DNA from: Prevotella sp.
GTDB taxonomy: Bacteria; Bacteroidota; Bacteroidia; Bacteroidales; Bacteroidaceae
Assembly: GCA_016287755.1 (NCBI GenBank)
Contig: JAEEWT010000016.1
Coordinates: forward strand, 1 to 64,000
Direction of reading: 5' to 3'
DNA length: 64,000 bases
In this document: positions 17,816-27,100 of the stretch, in pieces
Layout of the letters: each line of letters begins with the position of its first letter
Numbering within the stretch: the first letter of the stretch is position 1
Notes under the pieces: generated by a model
Told to the model about the DNA's origin: nothing
The model's input: only the letters and a program-made list of their open reading frames with translations
Database searches by the model: none
Translations under genes and position numbers: made by a program

Positions 17816-18163
17816 CTACTTCTTATCTCTAAGCACCGTATCACCATTCTCTCCCGTGCGGATCGACCAGGTGTCGATTACGTCGCTCACGAAGATACGT
17901 CCGTCGCCTACCTCACCTGTATGCGCCACCTGCAGGATCACCTTCACGGTGGGGTCGAGGAAGATGTCACGACACACGATCGTGATGGCCACACGCTCTA
18001 TTACATCTGTACTATACTGTACACCACGGTAAATTCTCTCCTGTCGGCTCTGTCCAATGCCGTGGACGTCATGGTACTCGAACCAGTCGATGTCGGATGA
18101 AAGCAAGGCAGCCTTCACTTCCTCGAACTTGGTTTTTCGGATAATAGCTTCAATCTTTTTCAT
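17816..18163 (-). CDS. glnK: P-II nitrogen regulatory protein
   Basis: A 115-aa trimeric signalling protein that blocks Amt when 2-oxoglutarate is low. It starts MKKIEAIIRKTKFEEVKAAL; the T-loop (about 37-55) reads GIGQSRQERIYRGVQY and keeps both tyrosines, including the one at position 51 that is uridylylated in proteobacteria. The C-terminal AHTGEVGDGRIFVSDV is the ATP/2-oxoglutarate-binding B-loop. Linkage to amt and asnB places it at the head of the minus-strand nitrogen operon. I see no modifying enzyme in the window. Confidence 0.97.
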   Translation of the reverse strand: MKKIEAIIRKTKFEEVKAALLSSDIDWFEYHDVHGIGQSRQERIYRGVQYSTDVIERVAITIVCRDIFLDPTVKVILQVAHTGEVGDGRIFVSDVIDTWSIRTGENGDTVLRDKK

Positions 18164-18217
18164 ACCTTTTCCTTTTAATAAAACAATCCTTATCTAACAC
18201 TTTGTCATTTCCGAGTG

Positions 18218-18225
18218 CAAAGTTA
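18218..18225 (-). promoter_or_regulatory. -7 box for glnK-amt operon
   Basis: TAACTTTG on the minus strand, 55 bp before the glnK ATG. A weak half-match to the nitrogen motif (ACAAAATGAA on the minus strand, 18268-18259) lies upstream, but not at the spacing seen for dapF, gltB and glnN. Confidence 0.65.
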
Positions 18226-18354
18226 AAGCATTTTGAAAGTAAAACAAGTGATTTGCTTTTCATTTTGTTTAATTATTTATCATTTTCTTATCTTTTGTAC
18301 TCATACCCTCTTTCTACACTTACAGTTTGTCGACAAAATAGGGATAAGAACTAA

Positions 18355-18382
18355 CAAATTGTTACTTTTGGTCAAAATGAAG
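18355..18382 (+). promoter_or_regulatory. Candidate nitrogen operator upstream of dapF
   Basis: This 28-bp motif begins CAAATTGTTACTT and ends CAAAATGAAG. It aligns without gaps to 24083-24110 (gltB) and 46656-46683 (glnN), with 20 of 28 positions identical in all three. It begins 71 bp before the first base of the -7 box, placing its centre near -70. Confidence 0.7.
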
Positions 18383-18425
18383 ATGATTTATTCAATTATT
18401 CCTTGTAAAATCTTACAAATCGTCG

Positions 18426-18433
18426 TACCTTTG
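18426..18433 (+). promoter_or_regulatory. -7 box for dapF, leaderless
   Basis: TACCTTTG with TTG 20 bp upstream (18403-18405) as the -33 element. The ATG begins four bases after the box, so the predicted transcription start coincides with the first base of the start codon. Confidence 0.75.
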
Positions 18434-18437
18434 CAGC

Positions 18438-19265
18438 ATGAAAGGGAAAGTAGAATTCACCAAGATGCACGGGGCTGGGAACGACTACATCTACGTAAAC
18501 ACCCTCAGGTATAACATCCCCAATCCCGAGAAGACAGCCATCGCTTGGAGCGATCGCCATAAAGGTATCGGTAGCGACGGACTGGTACTGATTGGAAAGT
18601 CGCCTATTCCCGAGGCAGATTTCACCATGCGCATCTTCAACGCCGACGGCTCGGAAGCCATGATGTGCGGCAATGCATCAAGGTGCATCGGAAAATATCT
18701 CTACGAAAGGGCCCTGACAACACAAACACACATCCGTCTGCTCACGCTCTCCGGGGTCAAGAACCTGGAGCTACATCTCGACAGCAGTCATACTACCGTG
18801 GAAAGCGTCACGGTTGACATGCTTGGTCCGGCCTTCGATGTTCCCACTCAGTTTATCCCCATTTCTACCAAAGCTGATGAGGATCTGCCCGAAGGTACGT
18901 TCGTATCGATGGGAAATCCACATTACGTGATCTTCACAGACGACATCGACCAGGTGAGTGAGATAGGACCTATACTGGAACGCCACCCTTCCTTCCCGCA
19001 GCGCTGTAACATAGAGTTTGCGCGCATGGAACCTGACGGCGGTATCAGGACAAGAGTATGGGAACGGGGCAGCGGCATCACCATGGCCTGTGGAACGGGC
19101 GCCTGTGCTACTGCCGTGGCTGCTTGTAAAACAGGCAGAGCAGGACGTAAGAGCAACATCATCATGGATGGCGGCACCCTCGATATCGAGTGGAGCGAGA
19201 AAGATGATCACGTTTATATGACCGGTCCTGCCGCATTCGTCTTTGATGGCGAAGCAGAATTATGA
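18438..19265 (+). CDS. dapF: Diaminopimelate epimerase
   Basis: A 275-aa cytoplasmic enzyme converting LL- to meso-diaminopimelate for peptidoglycan and lysine. Both catalytic cysteines are present: [13 protein letters not shown] (about 75-87) and [13 protein letters not shown] (about 214-226). [16 protein letters not shown] opens the protein as in all DapF. The start follows the -7 box so closely that the transcript is probably leaderless. It is followed 19 bp later by dapL, giving a two-step LL-DAP to meso-DAP operon. The nitrogen motif upstream suggests it is regulated together with gltB and glnN. Confidence 0.96.
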   Translation: MKGKVEFTKMHGAGNDYIYVNTLRYNIPNPEKTAIAWSDRHKGIGSDGLVLIGKSPIPEADFTMRIFNADGSEAMMCGNASRCIGKYLYERALTTQTHIRLLTLSGVKNLELHLDSSHTTVESVTVDMLGPAFDVPTQFIPISTKADEDLPEGTFVSMGNPHYVIFTDDIDQVSEIGPILERHPSFPQRCNIEFARMEPDGGIRTRVWERGSGITMACGTGACATAVAACKTGRAGRKSNIIMDGGTLDIEWSEKDDHVYMTGPAAFVFDGEAEL

Positions 19266-19284
19266 ATTATGAATTATTGAAAAT

Positions 19285-20514
19285 ATGGCTTTAGTAAACG
19301 ACCACTTCCTGAAATTACCGAACAACTACTTGTTCGCAGATATTGCCAAGAAGGTGAATGCCTTCAAGGCCACACACCCGAAGATTGATGTAATCAGTCT
19401 TGGCATCGGTGATGTTACCCAACCGCTGGCACCCGCCGTGATTGAAGCTATTCATAAGGCTGCCGACGAGATGGCTACCCGCCAGGGATTCCGAGGCTAC
19501 GGTCCTGAGCAGGGTTACGATTTCCTTCGTGACGCCATTCTGAAGAACGACTTCCTGTCGCGAGGCATTCATCTCGACCGTGACGAGGTGTTCATCAACG
19601 ACGGTGCCAAGAGTGATACGGGAAATATCCAGGAACTGGTGCGCTGGGATAACTCCATCGGTGTTACCGATCCTATCTATCCCGTTTATATCGACTCGAA
19701 TGTGATGATAGGACGGGCAGGTGTTCAGGAGAACGGTCGTTGGTCGAATGTGATCTACATGCCCTGTAATGCCGAGAACAACTTCGTTCCGCAGATTCCT
19801 GATCAGCGTGTGGATGTGATCTACCTCTGCTATCCCAACAACCCCACAGGAACGGTGATTACCAAGGAAGAGCTGAGCAAGTGGGTGAACTACGCCCTGA
19901 AGAACGACACGCTCATCTTCTACGATGCCGCTTACCAAGCCTATATTCAGGATGAAAAGATTCCGCATAGCATCTACGAGATAAGGGGTGCCCGTAAGTG
20001 TGCCATCGAGTTCCACTCGTATTCCAAGACCGCTGGTTTCACAGGTGTTCGCTGTGGCTATACCATCGTACCGAAGGATGTTACTGCTGCCACACTGACG
20101 GGTGAGCGTATCCCGCTCAATCCATTGTGGAACCGTCGACAGTGTACGAAGTTCAATGGCACCAGCTATATCTCGCAACGCGCCGCTGAAGCCATCTACA
20201 CCCCTGAGGGAAAGGAACAGGTAAAGGCCACCATCGACTACTACATGCAGAATGCCAAGAAGATGCTCACAACGCTCCGTTCTTTAGGCTTTGAGTGCTA
20301 CGGCGGTGAGAACGCCCCGTATATCTGGGCAAAGACACCCGAGAACATTCCTTCATGGAAATTCTTCGAGGAAATGCTCTATGGTGCCCATGTGGTCTGC
20401 ACACCGGGTGTAGGCTTCGGTCCTGCAGGCGAAGGCTATGTACGCTTCACAGCCTTCGGCAGTCATGAGCAGACCGACGAAGCTCTGCAGCGCATTGAGA
20501 AGTGGCTAAAATAA
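19285..20514 (+). CDS. dapL: LL-diaminopimelate aminotransferase
   Basis: A 409-aa PLP-dependent class I/II aminotransferase that converts tetrahydrodipicolinate to LL-DAP in one step with glutamate as donor. It starts LVNDHFLKLPNNYLFADIAK; the GIGDVTQPL, CYPNNPTGTV and PLP-lysine SYSKTAGFTGVRCGY motifs are as in plant and chlamydial DapL. It is co-transcribed with dapF. The 3' end overlaps the 3' end of the convergent PurF-like gene by 9 bp, so no terminator lies between them. Confidence 0.96.
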   Translation: MALVNDHFLKLPNNYLFADIAKKVNAFKATHPKIDVISLGIGDVTQPLAPAVIEAIHKAADEMATRQGFRGYGPEQGYDFLRDAILKNDFLSRGIHLDRDEVFINDGAKSDTGNIQELVRWDNSIGVTDPIYPVYIDSNVMIGRAGVQENGRWSNVIYMPCNAENNFVPQIPDQRVDVIYLCYPNNPTGTVITKEELSKWVNYALKNDTLIFYDAAYQAYIQDEKIPHSIYEIRGARKCAIEFHSYSKTAGFTGVRCGYTIVPKDVTAATLTGERIPLNPLWNRRQCTKFNGTSYISQRAAEAIYTPEGKEQVKATIDYYMQNAKKMLTTLRSLGFECYGGENAPYIWAKTPENIPSWKFFEEMLYGAHVVCTPGVGFGPAGEGYVRFTAFGSHEQTDEALQRIEKWLK

Positions 20515-22275
20515 AGTGATTTGTTTCTTGAACATCGGACTTTCCACGTAGCTTACGAAAGCCTGATTCACCTTGCGGATGCCGCCAGGTGTGGGATAAT
20601 GACCTGTGAAGTACCAATCACCAGGATGATTGGGGCATGCTTCATGGAGGCCTTCGATGCTTTGGAAGACAAGTTCTACAGGTGCATGCATATCGTTAGG
20701 TCGCAACATCTCCACAATCTTCTTATTGATCTCCTCCACCGTAAAGGGAGCATAGATTTCGCGAACAGGAGATTCTTCCCCTTGTTCCTCAGGTGACAAG
20801 GCACGGATCTGCTCTTTGCACTTCCTATACGTTTCCGAGATAATCTCATGCATTCCCCTTTCATGAATCAAGGCGATGGCCGCCCGGAAAGCACACAACT
20901 CTTCCAGACGTGACATGTCAATGCCATAGTAGTCGGGATAGCGTATCTGTGGAGAACTGCTCACCATCACGATCTTCTTCGGATGAAGACGGTCGAGAAT
21001 CTTGAAGATGCTCTCCCGAAGCGTAGTACCCCGGACAATGGAATCATCAATGATGACAAGGTTATCCTTGAAAGGTCGCACACTGCCGTAACTGATATCA
21101 TAGACATGCGCTGCGAGGTCGTTGCGTTCAGTGTTATCAGCAATAAAGGTACGCAGTTTGATATCCTTCCACACCACCTTTTCCGTACGTACGTTATGCC
21201 CCTGCTGACGGAAACCGTCGGTCATACCATAGAACGCCACCTCGGCAGTATTGGGGATATAAGAGAACACGGTATTCCCAATGTCACCATCAATGGCTTT
21301 CATGATGGGCTGCATCAGTTGTTCTCCCAAACGCTTACGTTCCTGATAGATGTCACGATCCGAACCTCTGCTGAAATAGATGCGTTCGAACGAACACGCA
21401 CTCAGCTTCTGAGCCGGTAGGATCTGTTCCAGCAGACTCTCGCCATTCCTTCTCACAATCAATGCTTTTCCTGGCTGTAATTCCTGAACATCCTCGGTAT
21501 GCAGGTTAAATGTTGTTTGTAACACAGGACGCTCACTGGCCATGGCCACAATTTCTTCATCGATGTAGTAAAACAACGGACGGATGCCCCAGGGGTCGCG
21601 CACGGCAAACATCTCACCCGAACCCGTCAGTCCGCACATCACATAGCCACCATCATAGTGGCTCATCGTTGTTCTGAGCACATTGGCCATACAGACATGG
21701 TTATCGATGTAACTGGTAATATCCGTACCTTCCAGTCCTTTACCCTTTGCCTCCTCGTACAGTCGTTCCACTTCACGATCCAAGCGGTGCCCCATCAGTT
21801 CCAATGTGATATACGAATCACCATAGATACGAGGCGACTGTCCTTGTGAGGTCAGGAAACGGAACACCTCATCGATGTTCGTCATATTGAAGTTGCCACA
21901 CAGACAGAGGTTCTTTGCCCGCCAGTTGTTACGGCGCAGGAACGGATGGACGAACGTCAATCCGCTCTTCCCTGTCGTGGAGTACCGAAGATGTCCCATG
22001 AACAGCTGAGCCTCGGGGAGTCCTCTTGAGAAGATCTCCGTGATGGCATCCTTCCCTTCGGCCTTTTCGCGGAACATATATTCCGTTCCGGCAGGAGCAT
22101 CCAGGTTGACACAGGCAATACCAGCCCCTTCCTGTCCTCGGTTGTGCTGCTTCTCCATCATCAGATAGAGCTTGTTCAGCGCATACAACCGCGTGCCATA
22201 TTTCTGTTCGTAGTATTCTAATGGTTTCAGCAGGCGAATCATCGCCACACCGCACTCATGCTTTATTTCTTCCAT
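20506..22275 (-). CDS. PurF-like glutamine amidotransferase-phosphoribosyltransferase
   Basis: A 589-aa protein longer than PurF (~470-510). The start is at MEEIKHECGVAM, the likely propeptide being removed to expose the Cys nucleophile. The glutaminase half keeps HLRYSTTG and GNFNMTN but reads CLCGNF where PurF has HNGNL. The phosphoribosyltransferase half has the PRPP loop VIIDDSIVRGTT (about residue 350-361). Bacteroidales commonly carry this second, longer paralogue; whether it makes phosphoribosylamine or another product is not settled by sequence. It sits among other glutamine-dependent enzymes. Confidence 0.85.
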   Translation of the reverse strand: MEEIKHECGVAMIRLLKPLEYYEQKYGTRLYALNKLYLMMEKQHNRGQEGAGIACVNLDAPAGTEYMFREKAEGKDAITEIFSRGLPEAQLFMGHLRYSTTGKSGLTFVHPFLRRNNWRAKNLCLCGNFNMTNIDEVFRFLTSQGQSPRIYGDSYITLELMGHRLDREVERLYEEAKGKGLEGTDITSYIDNHVCMANVLRTTMSHYDGGYVMCGLTGSGEMFAVRDPWGIRPLFYYIDEEIVAMASERPVLQTTFNLHTEDVQELQPGKALIVRRNGESLLEQILPAQKLSACSFERIYFSRGSDRDIYQERKRLGEQLMQPIMKAIDGDIGNTVFSYIPNTAEVAFYGMTDGFRQQGHNVRTEKVVWKDIKLRTFIADNTERNDLAAHVYDISYGSVRPFKDNLVIIDDSIVRGTTLRESIFKILDRLHPKKIVMVSSSPQIRYPDYYGIDMSRLEELCAFRAAIALIHERGMHEIISETYRKCKEQIRALSPEEQGEESPVREIYAPFTVEEINKKIVEMLRPNDMHAPVELVFQSIEGLHEACPNHPGDWYFTGHYPTPGGIRKVNQAFVSYVESPMFKKQITLF

Positions 22276-22284
22276 CTTCAACCC

Positions 22285-22335
22285 CTCACCTCTCAATTTT
22301 CAATTATCAATTATCAATTATCAATTATCAATTAA
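22285..22335. repeat. TCAATTATCAATTA tandem repeat tract
   Basis: Tandem 7- to 8-bp units of TCAATTA/TCAATTT fill the gap between pyrG and the PurF-like gene. The first units supply the pyrG stop codon (TGA at 22330-22328). The same vocabulary is found in asnB (15024) and gltD (29428). Confidence 0.8.
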
Positions 22336-23929
22336 GTAAGCATGCTTTGATGAAACTCATGAACAGCGGATGGGGATGGAGCACGGTAGATGAATACTCA
22401 GGATGGAACTGCGTACCGATATACCATCTCTTATCGGGTATTTCCACAATCTCCACGAGATCAGCAGCGGGATTGACACCTACTCCTTTCATACCCGCCT
22501 TCTCAAACTCTTTAAGATAGCGGTTGTTGAACTCATAGCGGTGACGGTGACGCTCCTTGATTAACATCTCCTTACCATATGCCTGCCACGTACGACTACC
22601 TTTCACGAGTTCGCACTCATAGGCACCCAGTCGCATCGTTCCGCCCATCTGCGTGATGCTCTTCTGCTCTTCCATGAGGTCGATAACGTTGTGTGGTGTG
22701 TGCTCATCCATCTCACGACTATTGGCATCCTTGTAACCCAACACATTGCGGGCAAACTCGATGACCATCATCTGCATGCCTAAACAGATACCAAAGGTGG
22801 GGATGTCGTGTGTCCGGGTATATTCGGCTGCGATGATCTTACCTTCAATACCCCGTGTGCCGAAGCCCGGGCAGATCACGATGCCGTTCATGCCGCTGAG
22901 CTGTTCGGCTACATTCTCTGGGGTGAGATGCTCACTGTTGATGAAATGCGTCTTCACCTTTCTGTGATTATAGGTGCCGGCATGTGCCAGACTCTCAAGA
23001 ATACTCTTATACGCATCTTGGAGGTCGTACTTACCCACAAGACCGATGTTGATGATCTCCGTAGACTGCTTCCTGAGCTCCAGGAAGTTGCGCCAAGGAC
23101 CAAGTTCGGGAGTCTCGCCAACCTCCACGCCCATCTTCTTCAGGATGATGGCGTCAAGACCTTGATGCTGCATGTTAACAGGTACTTCGTAGATGCTGGG
23201 GAGATCCTGACTCTGGATGACTGCAGCCACATCCACATTACAGAAATGGGCCACCTTCTCCCTGATTCCCTCATTCAACGCATGTTCCGTACGTAACACC
23301 AACACCTCAGGTTGAATACCCAGTCCTTGCAACTGCTTCACACTGGTCTGCGTGGGCTTGGTCTTCAACTCTCCAGCCGCTGCCAGATAGGGCACATAGG
23401 TAAGATGCACATTCAACGCCCTTGAAGGACCTAACTCCCAACGTAGCTGTCGGATGGCCTCCAGGAACGGCTGACCCTCGATGTCGCCAATAGTACCGCC
23501 GATTTCTGTAATCACGAAATCCAGATCACGCTTCGTGGCATTGAGAAGAATACGTCTTTTAATCTCGTCGGTGATGTGCGGCACCACCTGAATGGTCTTA
23601 CCCAGATAGTCACCTCTCCGCTCCCGCTCAATCACGCTCAGGTAGATTTGTCCTGTAGTCACACTATTATTACGCGTCATCTCAATACCCGTAAACCGCT
23701 CGTAATGTCCAAGGTCCAAATCCGTCTCCATACCATCGGCTGTGACGTAACACTCCCCATGCTCATAGGGATTGAGTGTTCCCGGATCAATGTTGATGTA
23801 AGGGTCGAATTTCTGAATCGTTATCCTGTAACCTCGTGCCTGAAGCAGCTTTCCCAACGAAGCCGAGATGATGCCCTTGCCCAATGACGAGGCTACTCCT
23901 CCCGTGATAAAAATATATTTCGTCTCCAT
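22328..23929 (-). CDS. pyrG: CTP synthase
   Basis: A 533-aa enzyme aminating UTP to CTP with glutamine and ATP. The N-terminal synthetase domain starts with ITGGVASSLGKGIISASLG (P-loop); the C-terminal class I glutaminase has the nucleophile elbow FGICLGMQ and the catalytic HPEYSS near the end. The length is normal. A -7 box lies 18 bp before the start. The end of the gene runs into an AT-rich TCAATTA repeat tract that provides the stop codon. No nitrogen motif is found at the corresponding upstream position. Confidence 0.97.
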   Translation of the reverse strand: METKYIFITGGVASSLGKGIISASLGKLLQARGYRITIQKFDPYINIDPGTLNPYEHGECYVTADGMETDLDLGHYERFTGIEMTRNNSVTTGQIYLSVIERERRGDYLGKTIQVVPHITDEIKRRILLNATKRDLDFVITEIGGTIGDIEGQPFLEAIRQLRWELGPSRALNVHLTYVPYLAAAGELKTKPTQTSVKQLQGLGIQPEVLVLRTEHALNEGIREKVAHFCNVDVAAVIQSQDLPSIYEVPVNMQHQGLDAIILKKMGVEVGETPELGPWRNFLELRKQSTEIINIGLVGKYDLQDAYKSILESLAHAGTYNHRKVKTHFINSEHLTPENVAEQLSGMNGIVICPGFGTRGIEGKIIAAEYTRTHDIPTFGICLGMQMMVIEFARNVLGYKDANSREMDEHTPHNVIDLMEEQKSITQMGGTMRLGAYECELVKGSRTWQAYGKEMLIKERHRHRYEFNNRYLKEFEKAGMKGVGVNPAADLVEIVEIPDKRWYIGTQFHPEYSSTVLHPHPLFMSFIKACLLN

Positions 23930-23946
23930 GCTGTAAGAATTTGGTG

Positions 23947-23954
23947 CAAAGATA
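23947..23954 (-). promoter_or_regulatory. -7 box for pyrG
   Basis: TATCTTTG on the minus strand, 18 bp before the pyrG ATG at 23929. Confidence 0.7.
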
Positions 23955-24082
23955 CTACAATCTGTTAGTTTATGCGCGTAAGAAAGAGGTATTCAATAGA
24001 TGAGTTTGAGGAGTGATGACTATCTGCACAACATAAGAAATATATTATTTCAATTTGTAAGCAAAAGCAAACATAATTATTA

Positions 24083-24110
24083 CAATTTGTTACTTATGAA
24101 CAAAAAGTAG
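24083..24110 (+). promoter_or_regulatory. Candidate nitrogen operator upstream of gltB
   Basis: This motif begins CAATTTGTTACTT and ends CAAAAAGTAG. The inner part has dyad symmetry TTGTT...AACAA. It starts 71 bp before the -7 box, exactly as at dapF. Confidence 0.75.
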
Positions 24111-24153
24111 GTAAAAACGTCAGTAATATGACCATTTTGATAGCAGAATGTCA

Positions 24154-24161
24154 TAATTTTG
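24154..24161 (+). promoter_or_regulatory. -7 box for gltBD
   Basis: TAATTTTG; the predicted start of transcription is near 24166, giving a leader of about 25 bases to the ATG at 24191. A -33 TTG at the usual spacing is lacking, consistent with a need for an activator. Confidence 0.65.
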
Positions 24162-24190
24162 CCACGAATTTAAGATTTAAGAAGGATAAT

Positions 24191-27100
24191 ATGACGAATA
24201 GCAAGCAAACCCAAAACCAAAAAGGACTCTACCAGAGCGACTATGAGCACGACGCGTGTGGTGTGGGAATGATTGTGAACATCCACGGCAATAAGAGTCA
24301 CGATCTGGTTGACAATGCACTGAAGGTGCTGGAGAACATGAGGCATCGCGGAGCGGAAGTCGGCAAAGACGGCGACGGAGCTGGTATCATGATCCAGATT
24401 CCGCATGAGTTCATCCTGTTGCAGGGTATTCCTGTACCAGAAAAGGGAAAGTATGGCACAGGTCTTGTTTTCCTGCCGAAGGACGAGAAGGCGCAGAGCG
24501 AGATTCTCAGCGTGATGATCGAAGAGATAGAACGCGAGGGATTACAGCTGATGCATCTGCGTACGGTACCCACAAATCCCGAATGTCTGGGCGAGTCGGC
24601 ATTAAGTACAGAGCCTGACATCAAGCAGATTTTCATCACAGGCGTGTCGGATGACAAGGTGGACACCTTCCCGCGCACGCTATATATAATAAGGAAGAAG
24701 ATTGAAAAACGCATCACAAACAACGACTTCTACATCTGTTCGTTGAGCAACACAAACATGGTTTACAAGGGAATGCTGTCGTCGATGCAGGTACGACAGT
24801 ACTACCCCGACCTGACAAATCCCTATTTGACAAGCGGACTGGCATTGGTTCACTCACGATTCAGCACAAACACATTCCCTACGTGGAGTTTGGCACAGCC
24901 GTTCCGTTTGTTGGCGCACAATGGCGAAATCAACACGATACGTGGAAATCGTGGATGGATGAAGGCGAGAGAGAGCGTATTGTCGAGCGAGGCGCTGGGC
25001 GATGCGAAAGCGATTTCACCCATTGTGCAGCCGGGGATGTCAGACTCGGCATCACTCGACAACGTGTTGGAGTTCTTCGTGATGAGCGGTCTGTCATTAC
25101 CACATGCCATGAGCGTGCTGGTACCGGAGTCGTTCAATGACAAGAACCCGATCAGCGAGGACCTGAAAGCTTTCTATGAGTACCATTCCATCCTGATGGA
25201 GCCATGGGACGGTCCTGCCGCTCTGCTGTTCTCCGATGGTCGGTTTGCCGGTGGTATGCTCGACCGCAACGGTCTTCGTCCTGCTCGTTACACCATCACC
25301 AAGAACGATACGATGGTGGTGGCATCCGAGGTGGGCGTGATGGACTTCGACCCCACGGAGATTGCCGAGAAGGGGCGTCTGCAGCCGGGAAAGATTTTGC
25401 TGATCGACACCCAGGAGGGTAAGATCTACTACGATGGTGAGATCAAGAAGCAATTGGCAGATGAGCATCCCTACCGTCAGTGGTTATCCACAAACCGTAT
25501 CCAGCTGGAGAAGCTGAAGAGCGGTCGCCATGTGGAGAACGGAGTAAGCAACCTGCTGCAGAAGGAAATGATGTTCGGCTACGGCGAAGAGGATGTAGAT
25601 GGCACCATCGTTCCGATGGCCATCAACGGTCAGGAGCCTACCGCCTCGATGGGTAACGATACCCCGCTGGCTGTGCTCTCCGACAAACCGCAGACATTCT
25701 TCAACTATTTCCGTCAGCAGTTCGCACAGGTAACGAACCCTGCCATCGACTCCATCCGCGAGGAACTCGTGATGAGTCTTACGGAATATATCGGTCGGGT
25801 GGGCTCTGGCATCCTCAACCCCGACGAAACCAACTGTAAGATGGTCCGTCTGCCCCACCCCATACTGAACAACACCCAGCTCGATATTCTTTGTAACATC
25901 CGCTACAAGGGATTCAATACGATCAAACTGCCGATACTTTTTGACGGAACGAAAGGCGGCGACAGTCTGCGCGATGCGCTTGAGACCTTGTGTCATCAGG
26001 CAGAGAAGAGCGTAGATGAGGGATATAACTATATCATCCTGTCCGACCGTGATGTCGATGCTGAGCACGTGGCCATCCCCTCCCTGCTGGCAGTGAGTGC
26101 CGTGCATCATTACCTGATTTCCGTTGGTAAGCGTGTGCAGACCGCGCTGATCGTGGAAAGCGGTGAGATCCGCGAGACCATGCATGCAGCCCTGCTGTTA
26201 GGCTATGGTGCTTCTGCACTGTGTCCTTATATGACGTTTGCCATCTTGGACGACCTCGTGAAGCGACATAAGATCCAAGAAGACTATGCCACCGCGGAAG
26301 CCAACTACATCAAGGCCGTTAAGAAAGGTCTGTTCAAGATCATGGCCAAGATGGGTATCTCTACCATCCGCTCCTATCGCGGTGCGAAGATCTTTGAGAG
26401 TATCGGACTCAGTGAGAGTCTGCTGAAGACTTACTTCGGCACGGAAATAAGTACCATCGGCGGTATTGGTCTGGAGAAGATCGCCGCTGATGCCATCGCC
26501 ATGCATCAGGCAGCCTTTGCCCATAACAACACAGACACAACCTTTTTACCCAACCTCGGTCAGTTCCACTGGCGGAAGGATGGTATCAAACATGCATGGA
26601 ACCCGGAAACCATTGCTACACTGCAACTGGCTACCCGCACAGGCAACTACGAGAAATTCAAGCAGTTCTCGAAACTCGTCGATGAGAAGGAGGCGCCGAT
26701 ATTCATTCGCGACTTCATCGGCTGGAAGAAGAACCCCATCAACATCGACGAGGTAGAGCCTGTTGAGAACATCGTGAAGCACTTCGTGGCTGGTGCCATG
26801 TCGTTTGGTGCTCTCTCTAAAGAGGCTCACGAGGCCATCTGTCTGGCCATGAACAAACTGGGTGCCCGCTCCAACACCGGCGAGGGCGGTGAAGACTCCG
26901 AGCGTTTCCACGCCACCTTCGATGGTATCTCACTGTCGAGCAAGACCAAGCAGGTTGCCTCTGGTCGTTTTGGCGTGACAACGGAGTATCTGGTCAACGC
27001 CGAAGAGATTCAGATCAAGGTGGCACAAGGTGCAAAGCCTGGTGAGGGCGGACAGCTACCTGGCTTCAAGGTTAACGAGGTGATTGCCAAGACGCGCCAC

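Noticed and set aside
18259..18287. Fourth nitrogen-motif copy for glnK on the minus strand
   Set aside because: ACAAAATGAA matches the motif end, but the rest fits only with a gap and the distance to the -7 box is different. It is left as a possible half-site.
23998..24026. Nitrogen motif for pyrG
   Set aside because: The sequence at the corresponding distance from the pyrG -7 box does not match.
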